Under the pieces are notes generated by a model. The model worked only from the letters and a program-made list of their open reading frames with translations, had not been told where the DNA came from and did not search any database. Shown piece after piece: positions 51,107-59,249 of a DNA stretch of 64,000 bases. Source of the stretch: Polaribacter ponticola (GTDB lineage: Bacteria > Bacteroidota > Bacteroidia > Flavobacteriales > Flavobacteriaceae); assembly GCF_026191475.2 (NCBI RefSeq), contig NZ_JAOSLC020000002.1, forward strand, positions 842,198-906,197. The letters are read 5' to 3'. Numbering within the stretch: the stretch's first letter is position 1; every line of letters begins with the position of its first letter. Both the position numbers and the translations under genes were made by a program.

Positions 51107-51958
51107 ATGAATTTACTTTTAGATAATAACGGAGATAAGTTATACACAACAATTTATCCAAATAAAGGTAAAGAAACTGTTATTTTATTACATGGTGGAC
51201 CAGGTGTACCAGACAATTTGTTAGCTGTTGCCAAACTTTTAACAAAACGTTTTCAAGTAATTTCATTTCATCAAAGAGGTACTAAACTTTCCCCAAACAA
51301 GAGTAATAATTATTCAATAGATAAATATTTAAGCGACATAGAAACTATAAAAAATCATTTTAGTTTATCGAAAATTCATTTATTGGGGCATTCTTGGGGA
51401 GGTTTGTATGCGCAAATTTATTCAGAAAAATATCCAAAGAACCTATTAAGCCTAGTATTATGTTCGTCAGGCTCAGGTACAAATATTGAGTGGAAACAAA
51501 CTGAAAAAGAAGCAATGCAATTTAATAAATCTAAATCTAGTTTTGGCCAATGGTCTAAAATGGGCTGGAATAGTTTTGTTGGAGCAATGGGAAATGATAA
51601 AGCTTATCAAAACCTATTTAAACAAGTTATTAAAAACTATAACGTTGATTTTAATTCTAGTAATAAAGAAATTAGTGGTTTTTCTTTAGAAAATGTAAAA
51701 GCAAAGCCAATAAATAAAACTAGAAAAGAAATAATAAAATACCCTCTTTTACAGAAACAGATACACATTAAATATCCTATTTTAATTATGTATGGAGAAA
51801 ACGACATTTATAGGAAAAGTAAAAAATTTGTAACTAATCGTTTTCCAACAGCTAAGGTGAAATATATTAATAAGAGTGGACATTTACCGTGGTTGCATAA
51901 TCCTAATGAGTTTAAAACAATATTAAATAGTTTTTATAATTCTATAAAGATTGAATAA
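51107..51958 (+). CDS. Proline-iminopeptidase-like alpha/beta-hydrolase
   Basis: 283 residues. Oxyanion motif 'LLHGGPGVPDN', elbow 'LGHSWGGLYAQ', acid in 'YGENDIYRKS' and histidine in 'NKSGHLPWLHNP'. HGGPG is typical of prolyl iminopeptidases and related S33 enzymes. No signal peptide, so cytoplasmic. Last chromosomal gene before the integrated element; a strong palindromic terminator follows. Confidence 0.85.
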   Translation: MNLLLDNNGDKLYTTIYPNKGKETVILLHGGPGVPDNLLAVAKLLTKRFQVISFHQRGTKLSPNKSNNYSIDKYLSDIETIKNHFSLSKIHLLGHSWGGLYAQIYSEKYPKNLLSLVLCSSGSGTNIEWKQTEKEAMQFNKSKSSFGQWSKMGWNSFVGAMGNDKAYQNLFKQVIKNYNVDFNSSNKEISGFSLENVKAKPINKTRKEIIKYPLLQKQIHIKYPILIMYGENDIYRKSKKFVTNRFPTAKVKYINKSGHLPWLHNPNEFKTILNSFYNSIKIE

Positions 51959-51980
51959 CTTTAAATTGAATTCAAATAAA

Positions 51981-52012
51981 AAGCCTCATTAACAAATTTG
52001 TTAATGAGGCTT
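51981..52012. terminator. Palindromic terminator
   Basis: A perfect 32-bp palindrome (AAGCCTCATTAACAAA and its complement), 23 bases after the hydrolase stop. It may serve transcription from both sides and lies 6 bases before the tRNA remnant. Confidence 0.8.
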
Positions 52013-52018
52013 ACTTTG

Positions 52019-52034
52019 TAGCGGGAACTGGACT
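52019..52034 (-). other. Probable attachment site: 3' end of a tRNA gene
   Basis: Read on the minus strand this is AGTCCAGTTCCCGCTA, the 3' half of a T-stem followed by an acceptor strand, with no anticodon arm beyond it. Element genes begin right after. Integrases commonly target tRNA 3' ends and duplicate them, so this is a candidate attR/attL with the complete tRNA expected beyond the right end of the window. An initiator tRNA-Met or a tRNA-Gly would fit; I cannot decide. Confidence 0.5.
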
Positions 52035-52134
52035 TTATATCCTGCCCAATTACTCCTTACATCGCTGTTTTTCAATTAATTACAATTGGCTAATTTTATT
52101 ATTTTTAGGTTTTTTGAGCCGAATATGAGACGTT

Positions 52135-52272
52135 TTAAAAACTACTTTCTCCTTTGTTATTAGAGGTTTGCGGCTTATCTATTTTTTTTGAAACCTCATT
52201 TTTTAGCACTTTTTCAATATCTTTTGATAAATTCCCTTCTTTATTTTCGGTAAGTTTAAATGTGATTTTCAT
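52135..52272 (-). CDS. 45-residue hypothetical protein
   Basis: Short ORF 'MKITFKLTENKEGNLSKDIE...GESSF'. Its ATG overlaps the stop of the BRCT gene (TAATG), the same coupling seen elsewhere in this cluster, which is the main reason to believe it. Charged and hydrophilic. Last gene of the leftward element operon; 101 bases separate it from the att candidate. Confidence 0.55.
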   Translation of the reverse strand: MKITFKLTENKEGNLSKDIEKVLKNEVSKKIDKPQTSNNKGESSF

Positions 52273-52721
52273 TATTCAAATAATTCAATAAATTCTTGTT
52301 CGCTTAAAACCTTTACTCCAAAATCTTTAGCTTGTTCCAGTTTTTTCCACCCTGCTCCTTCCCCAGCAATAATAAAATCAGTCTTTTTTGTTACATGAGT
52401 ATCATTATCTCCTCCTACATCTTTAATCATTTGCGCTATAGTTTTACGCATTCCAAAGTTTTCAAACACACCTGTTACAACTACTTTTTTATTATAAAAT
52501 AGATGCGACTTATCTTCAATATCAAGATTTGGTTTCTTTAAGTCAGTAGAGTATTTTTTAGTTACGCCTTGGGCAACTATCTCCCAACTAAAGCTGCTAA
52601 CTTTCTTTTTTGTTCTTTCTGGACTATTTATTAAACCTTCTTCATACCAATAATCTAAAATATCATCTACACCAACATCATATTGTTTAATAAAATCATC
52701 CAATTTGTTTTTCCATTTCAT
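52272..52721 (-). CDS. BRCT-domain protein
   Basis: 149 residues. The N-terminal 70 are helical and unrecognised. Residues about 75-149 are a BRCT domain of the DNA ligase A type ('FYNKKVVVTGVFENF', 'GGDNDTHVTKKTDFIIAGE', 'KVLSEQEFIELF'). BRCT domains bind DNA ends or nicks and partner proteins. A stand-alone BRCT protein in an element's lysogeny-side cluster suggests interaction with host repair or replication factors; that is inference. Stop and start overlap with the 45-residue gene. Confidence 0.8.
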   Translation of the reverse strand: MKWKNKLDDFIKQYDVGVDDILDYWYEEGLINSPERTKKKVSSFSWEIVAQGVTKKYSTDLKKPNLDIEDKSHLFYNKKVVVTGVFENFGMRKTIAQMIKDVGGDNDTHVTKKTDFIIAGEGAGWKKLEQAKDFGVKVLSEQEFIELFE

Positions 52722-52725
52722 TATT

Positions 52726-53091
52726 TTAATTTTTAAGTTTTTCTAAATCCATAGTAAAAATTACTTCAATACCTGTTTTAGTACAGGTTAAAACAACTTC
52801 TTTTTCTAAATATATATTTAAATCTTCTCCACGTAAAGCTTGCCATTGAGCTAAATAGTTTAATGCTCCATACTTAGATTTTAATTTTAATTGTTTATCA
52901 GAACCTCCTTTATAACTCAATGTAGGTAACTCTCCTCTTTTGGCTTTTTCTGCTAATTCTGGTTGCTTCATAGCTAAATTTCTACCAATCTCATAGTTTT
53001 TTATTAAACCTTTATCTTCTTGCATCCAAGTTTGATTCCAAGTAAGATTTTCTCTTTCTGGTGTAGTAAATTTCCAATTAATTTCACTCAT
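52726..53091 (-). CDS. Hypothetical element protein
   Basis: 121 residues, not recognised. Begins 'MSEINWKFTTPERENLTWNQ', rich in tryptophan and charged residues, with a conserved-looking 'YKGGSDKQLKLKSKYGALNYL'. Cytoplasmic. Same leftward operon as the BRCT gene, 4-base gap. Confidence 0.6.
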   Translation of the reverse strand: MSEINWKFTTPERENLTWNQTWMQEDKGLIKNYEIGRNLAMKQPELAEKAKRGELPTLSYKGGSDKQLKLKSKYGALNYLAQWQALRGEDLNIYLEKEVVLTCTKTGIEVIFTMDLEKLKN

Positions 53092-53105
53092 TTTTTCAAT
53101 TCAAA

Positions 53106-53252
53106 TTAATAAGAAACGTGTTTATTATCTTTTTTTAAATTGTTATTAGATTCTAATAAACCAATAACTTTTTTACTTAAATCTCTATTTTCTTCAAGCA
53201 CTTTTAAATACTTGTCCTTATAACTATTTTCGTAATTATGGGGTTCTTCCAT
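53106..53252 (-). CDS. 48-residue coiled-coil protein
   Basis: ORF 'MEEPHNYENSYKDKYLKVLE...', predicted as one long helix with heptads ('LKVLEENRDLSKKVIGLLE'). The ATG overlaps the repressor stop (TAATG at 53250-53254, read leftward). Such small coiled coils often accompany Bacteroidota phage-type repressors, but function is not shown here. Confidence 0.6.
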   Translation of the reverse strand: MEEPHNYENSYKDKYLKVLEENRDLSKKVIGLLESNNNLKKDNKHVSY

Positions 53253-53494
53253 TACTCTTTTTTCTTTTTCTTTTTCTTTTTTTCCTCACCAGTGATTAAC
53301 CAATGTAAATTAACATCTGGAAAATTGGTATAAAATTTTACTATTGCATCAGAATTTAAAGAACGATTGATAGCATTTCCCTTAAAACTACCATCAGTCA
53401 TTTCAATTATTTTATATAATTTTTCATAACTAACTCCTTGTTTTTTAGCAAATTGCCTTAACCTTTCCTTTATAGATGTATAATTTTTTACCAT
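53252..53494 (-). CDS. Phage-type helix-turn-helix repressor
   Basis: 80 residues. An HTH of the XRE/CI-like kind in residues about 5-50 ('IKERLRQFAKKQGVSYEKLYK'-type, 'GNAINRSLNSDAIVKF'), then 'FPDVNLHWLITGEE', a common ending in this family. The last ten residues are nearly all lysine, encoded by a (CTTTTT)n-like tract on the plus strand (about 53259-53287) that could slip. It faces a palindromic operator and a divergent gene, the standard layout of a lysogeny switch. Confidence 0.8.
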   Translation of the reverse strand: MVKNYTSIKERLRQFAKKQGVSYEKLYKIIEMTDGSFKGNAINRSLNSDAIVKFYTNFPDVNLHWLITGEEKKKKKKKKE

Positions 53495-53498
53495 TTAT

Positions 53499-53531
53499 TT
53501 TGTTTTATAGTATAATTTTATACTATATTTG
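53499..53531 (+). promoter_or_regulatory. Early promoter with palindromic operator
   Basis: TTTG at 53499-53502 and TATATTTG at 53524-53531 fit the Bacteroidota -33/-7 promoter elements with 21 bases between. A dyad, TATAGTATA and TATACTATA, at 53506-53527 overlaps the -7 box. The repressor encoded divergently at 53252-53494 is the likely ligand, shutting off the rightward operon and possibly regulating itself. Confidence 0.6.
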
Positions 53532-53589
53532 CGTAACAATACCGTAACAAGGTAATTAATTTAATTAATAAAACAAATAGGGTTTTTCT

Positions 53590-53802
53590 ATGATTACAGA
53601 AGGTGAAAATAAAGAGATTAGAGCTGTTTTAGACTTTAGATATACGCTAGATGTGCAAAAAAAGTTGATTGAAAAAGGCAAATTCAATAAAAACGGCAAA
53701 CCTTACTCTAGGGTACAAATAAGAAATACAATGTCTGGTATTCCGCATGCAATTATAGAAGATGCAATTTGGGAGTTATATGCAGAAAAAAAGCAATTAT
53801 AA
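53590..53802 (+). CDS. Small hypothetical early protein
   Basis: 70 residues, 'MITEGENKEIRAVLDFRYTL...'. Mostly helical, with 'SRVQIRNTMSGIPHAIIEDA' resembling an HTH recognition segment, so a Cro-like role is possible but unproven. First rightward gene after the operator. Confidence 0.55.
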   Translation: MITEGENKEIRAVLDFRYTLDVQKKLIEKGKFNKNGKPYSRVQIRNTMSGIPHAIIEDAIWELYAEKKQL

Positions 53803-54062
53803 CAGCGCGAGAAAAACTCTTAACTGCTTAAAAATACGTTCAATGGTTTTATAAAAGTTTCCATTACCCTAAAAAACTTTTTCTTTTTCATAGCTGGAAA
53901 CAGCTTTTTTTCCACACTCTATTAATTTGGGGGAATTCTATTAGAGTGTGGTTTTAATAAAAATTAAATAAAGTGCAAAACAATATAAAAATAGTATTCA
54001 CAAAAAAAGCCGATTGCTAGAACAATCGACTTTATAAACATTAATCACAAAATCTTAAACCT
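53803..54062. other. Leader region with two hairpins
   Basis: 260 bases without ORF. A 10-bp stem, CCACACTCTA / TAGAGTGTGG (53912-53951), and a second imperfect stem around CGATTG / CAATCG (54005-54033) precede the next gene. They may be terminator/attenuator elements; neither ends in a long T tract. Confidence 0.45.
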
Positions 54063-54653
54063 ATGATTAACGCAGCAAATTTACAAAAACCCTTTAGAAC
54101 TCACAAAAGAGTTGCAGGCACAATGCCGTTTGATTCTAATATAGAATTTATTGGCATACCATCTACACAAGAAGTTATTTGGTTTCAGTATGGCAACCAG
54201 CATTCATTTAATACAGTACCTAAAATTGTTTTAAAACAATTACAAACTAAATTTTTTAGCGACTCTCCTGCGGTTAGAGATTTAGCAAAAATAGATGCTA
54301 CTCTAGAACGAAAGATAGAAATATATACCTACTTCTGTTTTGGTGATGCAGATTTTACTCCAGATGTTATAGATGGCATTTTACAACCATCAGAAAACTT
54401 TAGACACAGTGTAGATTGTATTTCTTTAAAATGGAAAACCAAAGACATAACAATAGGTAAAACAGTTTTAAATAGTAGAGACATAAAAATTACAGACTTA
54501 ATATGGAATGGTTACCCAGATAAGTACATAGCCAATGTGTTAAACATTACTATGTCTACTTATGACTATCATAGAAGAAATCTTTACAGAAAAGCAGGGG
54601 TAACCAACAAAGCAGATTTTATTAATAAAGTAACTGAAGAACGCATAAACTAA
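54063..54653 (+). CDS. LuxR-type HTH protein of the element
   Basis: 196 residues. The first 130 are unrecognised ('EVIWFQYGNQHSFNTVPKIV'). Residues about 140-190 form a GerE/LuxR-like HTH ('LNSRDIKITDLIWNGYPDKY', 'MSTYDYHRRNLYRKAGVTNK'). Likely a DNA-binding regulator of the early operon. Followed 5 bases later by the next gene. Confidence 0.7.
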   Translation: MINAANLQKPFRTHKRVAGTMPFDSNIEFIGIPSTQEVIWFQYGNQHSFNTVPKIVLKQLQTKFFSDSPAVRDLAKIDATLERKIEIYTYFCFGDADFTPDVIDGILQPSENFRHSVDCISLKWKTKDITIGKTVLNSRDIKITDLIWNGYPDKYIANVLNITMSTYDYHRRNLYRKAGVTNKADFINKVTEERIN

Positions 54654-54658
54654 AAACA

Positions 54659-55039
54659 ATGGAAAAATCAACCAATCAAATACAAGCAGAATTAATAAGA
54701 TACTATCAGCAAAAAGACGCTTTAACACCTCAAAAAGAATCTTACCTCCAGTTAAATAATGTTGAAGGATACAATATAACAATGTTGCATTATGAAGAAA
54801 CCATTACAACCTTACGTAACCAACTCAAAAAAGAAATCCCTTTAGACTCCAAGAAATTGACACCAAAAGAGCAAATGACATCACAGTTAAAGGTGCAATT
54901 GAAATCGGAAAAGCAAGCAAAAAAGCTTGTTGATGAAATTTTTAGCAATCAGAAATTTATTTTCATAGAAAGCCAAAAACCAAAAACGGTTGGCGATTAT
55001 TATAACAAATATTTAGCAAGAAACGATGCAAGAAGTTAA
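54659..55039 (+). CDS. Hypothetical early protein
   Basis: 126 residues, highly charged and helical ('QAELIRYYQQKDALTPQKES', 'SQLKVQLKSEKQAKKLVDEI'). No family recognised. It overlaps the next gene by 14 bases, so it is part of the same tightly packed early operon. Confidence 0.55.
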   Translation: MEKSTNQIQAELIRYYQQKDALTPQKESYLQLNNVEGYNITMLHYEETITTLRNQLKKEIPLDSKKLTPKEQMTSQLKVQLKSEKQAKKLVDEIFSNQKFIFIESQKPKTVGDYYNKYLARNDARS

Positions 55040-55256
55040 CAAATATCTAAAAGTAAAATACACTTGTAAAGGCTGTAAAAAGGAGGTTACAAAGCGTTTA
55101 ATTGTTACTGTAAAAAAGCCTTTAAACACTACTGATTTAAATTTTAGTGTACTTAATAATCCAGATAAACTAACCCATTGCAGCAAGTGTACAGAAAAGA
55201 GTTTTGATGTAGCATATTCATTTTATCACGTAGAAAAACTTATAACTAATGGTTAA
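55026..55256 (+). CDS. Small zinc-ribbon-like protein
   Basis: 76 residues with two CxxC pairs, 'CKGC' and 'CSKC', spaced about 40 residues, as in a zinc ribbon. Probably binds nucleic acid or protein in the replication operon. Overlaps both neighbours by a few bases. Confidence 0.6.
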   Translation: MQEVNKYLKVKYTCKGCKKEVTKRLIVTVKKPLNTTDLNFSVLNNPDKLTHCSKCTEKSFDVAYSFYHVEKLITNG

Positions 55257-55470
55257 AGAAATTAAAATAGAAGTAAATCCGAATTTAGCAAACGGTCAAA
55301 TAGGAATTAAATGTACTGCAGATAAAAAACTAACGGTTGCAGATGCAATTAGGGTATTAGAATCTTTACACATGCAATATATAGAGCGTTTAAAAACGTA
55401 TTGCCAAACAAATAAGATAGAGGAAACTGCAGAAATGGAAACTATAACAATTAATCATTTAACACCATGA
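55249..55470 (+). CDS. Small hypothetical protein
   Basis: 73 residues ('KEIKIEVNPNLANGQIGIK', 'VADAIRVLESLHMQYIERL'), predicted alpha/beta. Not recognised. Overlaps the following gene by 4 bases. Confidence 0.5.
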   Translation: MVKEIKIEVNPNLANGQIGIKCTADKKLTVADAIRVLESLHMQYIERLKTYCQTNKIEETAEMETITINHLTP

Positions 55471-55652
55471 GCAGAAAACCAAACTTAGTTAAGAATCTGC
55501 AAATTGTTAAGATTCATTTTACAATACCGAAAAAAGAAAAAAGGGTTTTGTTGCCAGATAAATTTTGTTTTGATAATTACCCAAAAAGAACACAAAAAGG
55601 TTTAAAAAACCTAAAGAAACTAGGTTATCATCTACAAATTATAATAGCATAA
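55467..55652 (+). CDS. Small basic hypothetical protein
   Basis: 61 residues, very lysine-rich ('MSRKPNLVKNLQIVKIHFTI', 'KRTQKGLKNLKKLGYHL'). Not recognised. Its stop TAA shares a base with the primase ATG (TAATG). Confidence 0.5.
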   Translation: MSRKPNLVKNLQIVKIHFTIPKKEKRVLLPDKFCFDNYPKRTQKGLKNLKKLGYHLQIIIA

Positions 55653-57322
55653 TGAGATATACAAAAACATCAATAGAACGTGTACAAGAAGCAGATATTC
55701 ATAAAACTATAGAAAATTTTGTTGCCTTAGAAAAAAGCGGTTCTGGTTACCAATGTTGTTCTCCTTTTACAAATGAAAAATCACCTTCTTTTAAAGTGAA
55801 ACCAAGCGACCAAATGTTTAAATGCTTCTCTTCGGGTATTGGTGGCGATGGGATAAAATTTGTAATGCAGCATGAAAATGTAGAATTTATAGAAGCAATA
55901 GAAATTATTGCTAAAATTCATAATATATTTTTAGAAAAAGAAGAAGTAACTCCAGAAGTACAAAGGCAAATAGACCAAAAAAGCCTAATGTACTCACTTA
56001 CTCAAAAAGTTGCCAGAAGTTATGCCAATGCTTACAAACAATTAGCACCAGATCATTGGGCAAAAGAAAATCTAAAAGAACGTCAATTTGATACTGACTG
56101 TATAATGGATTTTGAAATTGGTTATGCAGCAGCAGATAATAAACTTTCTAATTGGGTAATTGATAACGGAACTGTAAACACCGCTAAAGAATTAGGTTTA
56201 TGTAAAACGGACAATAACCAAACTAGAGATTTTTTTAGAAACCGAATTATTTTTCCTATTCATAATGAAAAAGGAAGTGTTATTGGTTTTGGTGGACGAC
56301 AATCTAACGACCCAAATTTAAACAAGTCTTACAAATATTTAAACTCTACAAAGAGTTTAATTTATGATAAATCTGCCGTTTTATACGGTCTATTTCAAGC
56401 CAAACAAACAATTAGTAAAATAGGTTCGGCAATTTTAACAGAAGGTTATACAGACGTTATTGCAATGCATAAAAACGGATGTAAAAACACTGTTGCATCT
56501 TGCGGAACGGCTTTAACAGACAGACACGCACAACTCTTAAAAAAATATGCAGACGAAGTAGTTTTATTAAGAGACGGAGATGAAGCTGGTTTAAGAACTA
56601 TGCTTAAAAAAGATGGCGATATAGATATTTGTTTAGCACATGGCTTAAAAGTATCTATTTGTTTGTTGCCAGATGGAGAAGATCCAGATACGTTTTCTAG
56701 AGCACAAGAAAATATGCAAGATTGGATAAACAGCAATAAGTTAGACGCTGTTTATTATAAAGTGTCTCAATACGATTTAATTAGAGATAGATACGAAGCA
56801 GATGTAACTGCTATGAAAGAATCGTATCAGCTTTTAATTGCAGACGAATTATCTAATAAAATTGATTTAAAACAATTAGAAAAAGACTTTACAGTTAATT
56901 TAGTTTCTTTAAAAGATTTAGATAAAGAAGCATTTGCTAAAGCTAAAGAAAGCAACAAAACTTTAGAAAGTGTATATAAAGATGAATTAAAAGAAGCAAA
57001 AGCAACTAATAAAGAAGTTGCCAAAAATATAGCCACTTTAAAAGCAGAACAAACCAAGGAATTAAAAGGAATTCAGAAAACGGACACTTATAAAAAGTCT
57101 TTTGCAGTAACAGATATTGCAAACACACTTTTTAAAATAAAGCACGAAATAAACCGTGCAGACTACGTTAAGCAAATTGCCAAAACGTTAAAAATTGCAA
57201 CTACAGCGTTAAAAGCAGAAATAGGAAAGTTTGAAATTGCAGCTGCAGAAGAAGAAAAAAGCAAAAGAAAAAGACGGAACACTTTATTCTACCAGAAACT
57301 TAAAATTACCAAAAGGTGGTAA
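55652..57322 (+). CDS. DnaG-type primase (CHC2 zinc finger + Toprim), probably N-terminal half of a primase-helicase
   Basis: 556 residues as written. The CHC2-like zinc-binding region is modified ('YQCCSPFTNEKSPSFKVKPS', 'MFKCFSSGIGGDGIKFVM'). The catalytic core has 'GSVIGFGGRQ' and Toprim motifs 'AILTEGYTDVIAMH' and 'VVLLRDGDEAG'. It synthesises RNA primers for element replication. The final 25 residues change to a K/R-rich text just where the adjacent frame starts to read the hinge common to Bacteroidota primase-helicases. A one-base shift at the A6 run 57255-57260 would fuse it to the helicase. Confidence 0.88.
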   Translation: MRYTKTSIERVQEADIHKTIENFVALEKSGSGYQCCSPFTNEKSPSFKVKPSDQMFKCFSSGIGGDGIKFVMQHENVEFIEAIEIIAKIHNIFLEKEEVTPEVQRQIDQKSLMYSLTQKVARSYANAYKQLAPDHWAKENLKERQFDTDCIMDFEIGYAAADNKLSNWVIDNGTVNTAKELGLCKTDNNQTRDFFRNRIIFPIHNEKGSVIGFGGRQSNDPNLNKSYKYLNSTKSLIYDKSAVLYGLFQAKQTISKIGSAILTEGYTDVIAMHKNGCKNTVASCGTALTDRHAQLLKKYADEVVLLRDGDEAGLRTMLKKDGDIDICLAHGLKVSICLLPDGEDPDTFSRAQENMQDWINSNKLDAVYYKVSQYDLIRDRYEADVTAMKESYQLLIADELSNKIDLKQLEKDFTVNLVSLKDLDKEAFAKAKESNKTLESVYKDELKEAKATNKEVAKNIATLKAEQTKELKGIQKTDTYKKSFAVTDIANTLFKIKHEINRADYVKQIAKTLKIATTALKAEIGKFEIAAAEEEKSKRKRRNTLFYQKLKITKRW

Positions 57323-57323
57323 T

Positions 57324-59237
57324 ATGGAAGAGTATTTAGAACACGGATTTTTAACTATTGGTAACCAATTTCATTTTCCTATTAACGGGCAATTTATAGA
57401 AGGTACAGATTGGAAGTTTGAGCCATTATTCCAAATAATGGGAGACAAAGAAAACAAACGTTTAGCCGAAATAACCAACACTGCCAATCAGAAAAAGATT
57501 ATAGAATTCGATTCTGAAATACTATCAAGTTTTGGCGAGTTTAGAAGATTCCTTTTTAAATTAAACGGTTTCCTTTTTTATACGGATAACGGAATTAAAA
57601 CTGAACATTTCGACAGATTTGTAAGAAGATATAACAGACAGTTTCAACCAGCATCAGAATTACTAACAATGGGTCAAAACCCTAAAAACTTCTATGCGTT
57701 TGCAAACGGAGTTTATTGGCAAGATAAATTTAGACCGGTTAATAAATTCGGAATAATGAATTTAAAAGGCATTGATACTTCAGACGGAGAATACAACGAG
57801 AAAATAGATAACTATTATTCTCCTGCCTTTTCTGTAATGCATAAAGACAACCAAGTTGGTGATGATAAGTATGAGAATGACAGATACTTTGTATATAAAG
57901 AATCTCCAATTACTTTAAACGATTGGATGGATAAAATGCAATTGGTTTTTGATGAAAAAGGCATCTTTGGAATCCTTTTTAATTTTGGAGCCTTATTTAG
58001 AGATTTATTTATAACACACTATTCTTCTTTTCCGTTATTAGGTGGTTTTGGAGAAACTGGTTCTGGTAAATCTGCCTTTGGCGAAATAATTCAGAACTTC
58101 TTTTATTACAGAATGGCAGGTGTAGATTTAACACAAGCAACATCTTCTGGACTTTCTAAAACGTTAACCAGGACCACAAATACAGTTGTTTTTTGTGATG
58201 AATTTCAAGACAAAACCATAAAACCAGATTTAGCCAATTTAGTAATGGGAGGTTGGAACGGAAACGGACGTGTAAAATCTAAAGACGTTGGAAGTACAAG
58301 AACAACTGTAGAAAAGATTATGACAGCCATTTATTATTGCGGTCAGTTTTTACCAACTTATATGGATGGTGGTTTAGCAAACAGAACTATGAGTCTGTAT
58401 TTTCAGAAAACAGAAAAAAGAACATCAGAAGAGAAAGAAAACTTTACAGATTTATTAAATGTTACCAACGAAGGTATTAGCAGTTTAACATCAGAAATAT
58501 TACAATACAGAGCTTATTTTTCTAAAAACCTACCAAGAACTTTTGCAGAAAGTGAACGTAGCTTAAAAGCATTATTAAAAGAAGAACAATATGATGACCG
58601 TGTGTTTAAAAACACCACAATGATACATACAACGTACATGATTTTAAAGGAAAAAATAAAGTTTCCTTTTACAGAAGAAACGTTAAACAAACTTTGTGCT
58701 AACTTAATTATTGAGAATTCAGAACAAATTAGAGATACTTCTGCCTTAACAGAATTCTGGAGTATTTTAACCTTCCTTTTTGAAAGCAATAAAATTAAGG
58801 ACCACTTACATTTTAGAATAGACAAAAACACAGATTTTAAAGTTCAAGGAGAAAAACGCACACAATTTACTCACAAAAACGAAAATAACGATCAGATTTT
58901 ATATTTAAGATTAAACGCTGTTTATCAATTATATAATAAAGAAGCAACCACAAGAGAAGGTGTAGACGTAATAGGTATTTCTACCATTAGAAACTACCTA
59001 CACTCTACCAAAGAATTTATTGGTTTAATAAAAGGAAAACGATTTGGAAAAGCAGGGAGCCCAAGTTGTTATGCTATAAACTACACAGCTTTAAAATCAA
59101 AAGGTTTACTAAATTTAATTGAAGATAATTCGCTCTACGAAAAAGAAAAAGGAGAAGCAGTTGCTGCAGAACCACAATTAGCTGCACAATCAGCAAATAA
59201 ACCACAAGGAGAAGAACCAGACGATTTACCTTTTTAA
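57324..59237 (+). CDS. Replicative helicase (C-terminal half of primase-helicase) with SSB-like tail
   Basis: Open from about 57231; the only good separate start is ATG 57324, one base after the primase stop. Walker A 'GETGSGKS', Walker B 'VVFCDEFQD' and arginine-finger region 'GLANRTMSLYF' mark a P-loop helicase. Upstream, in the same frame, 'DGTLYSTRNLKLPKGGN' reads as continuing protein, so a fused enzyme of about 1190 residues is likely. The last residues, 'GEEPDDLPF', imitate the acidic C-terminal tip of single-stranded-DNA-binding protein. It would unwind DNA at the element's fork. Confidence 0.82.
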   Translation: MEEYLEHGFLTIGNQFHFPINGQFIEGTDWKFEPLFQIMGDKENKRLAEITNTANQKKIIEFDSEILSSFGEFRRFLFKLNGFLFYTDNGIKTEHFDRFVRRYNRQFQPASELLTMGQNPKNFYAFANGVYWQDKFRPVNKFGIMNLKGIDTSDGEYNEKIDNYYSPAFSVMHKDNQVGDDKYENDRYFVYKESPITLNDWMDKMQLVFDEKGIFGILFNFGALFRDLFITHYSSFPLLGGFGETGSGKSAFGEIIQNFFYYRMAGVDLTQATSSGLSKTLTRTTNTVVFCDEFQDKTIKPDLANLVMGGWNGNGRVKSKDVGSTRTTVEKIMTAIYYCGQFLPTYMDGGLANRTMSLYFQKTEKRTSEEKENFTDLLNVTNEGISSLTSEILQYRAYFSKNLPRTFAESERSLKALLKEEQYDDRVFKNTTMIHTTYMILKEKIKFPFTEETLNKLCANLIIENSEQIRDTSALTEFWSILTFLFESNKIKDHLHFRIDKNTDFKVQGEKRTQFTHKNENNDQILYLRLNAVYQLYNKEATTREGVDVIGISTIRNYLHSTKEFIGLIKGKRFGKAGSPSCYAINYTALKSKGLLNLIEDNSLYEKEKGEAVAAEPQLAAQSANKPQGEEPDDLPF

Positions 59238-59249
59238 AAACTGAATATT

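Noticed and set aside
52013..52090. Complete tRNA gene
   Set aside because: Only the acceptor/T-stem 3' strand can be read; there is no anticodon arm, D arm or 5' acceptor strand at the right distance.
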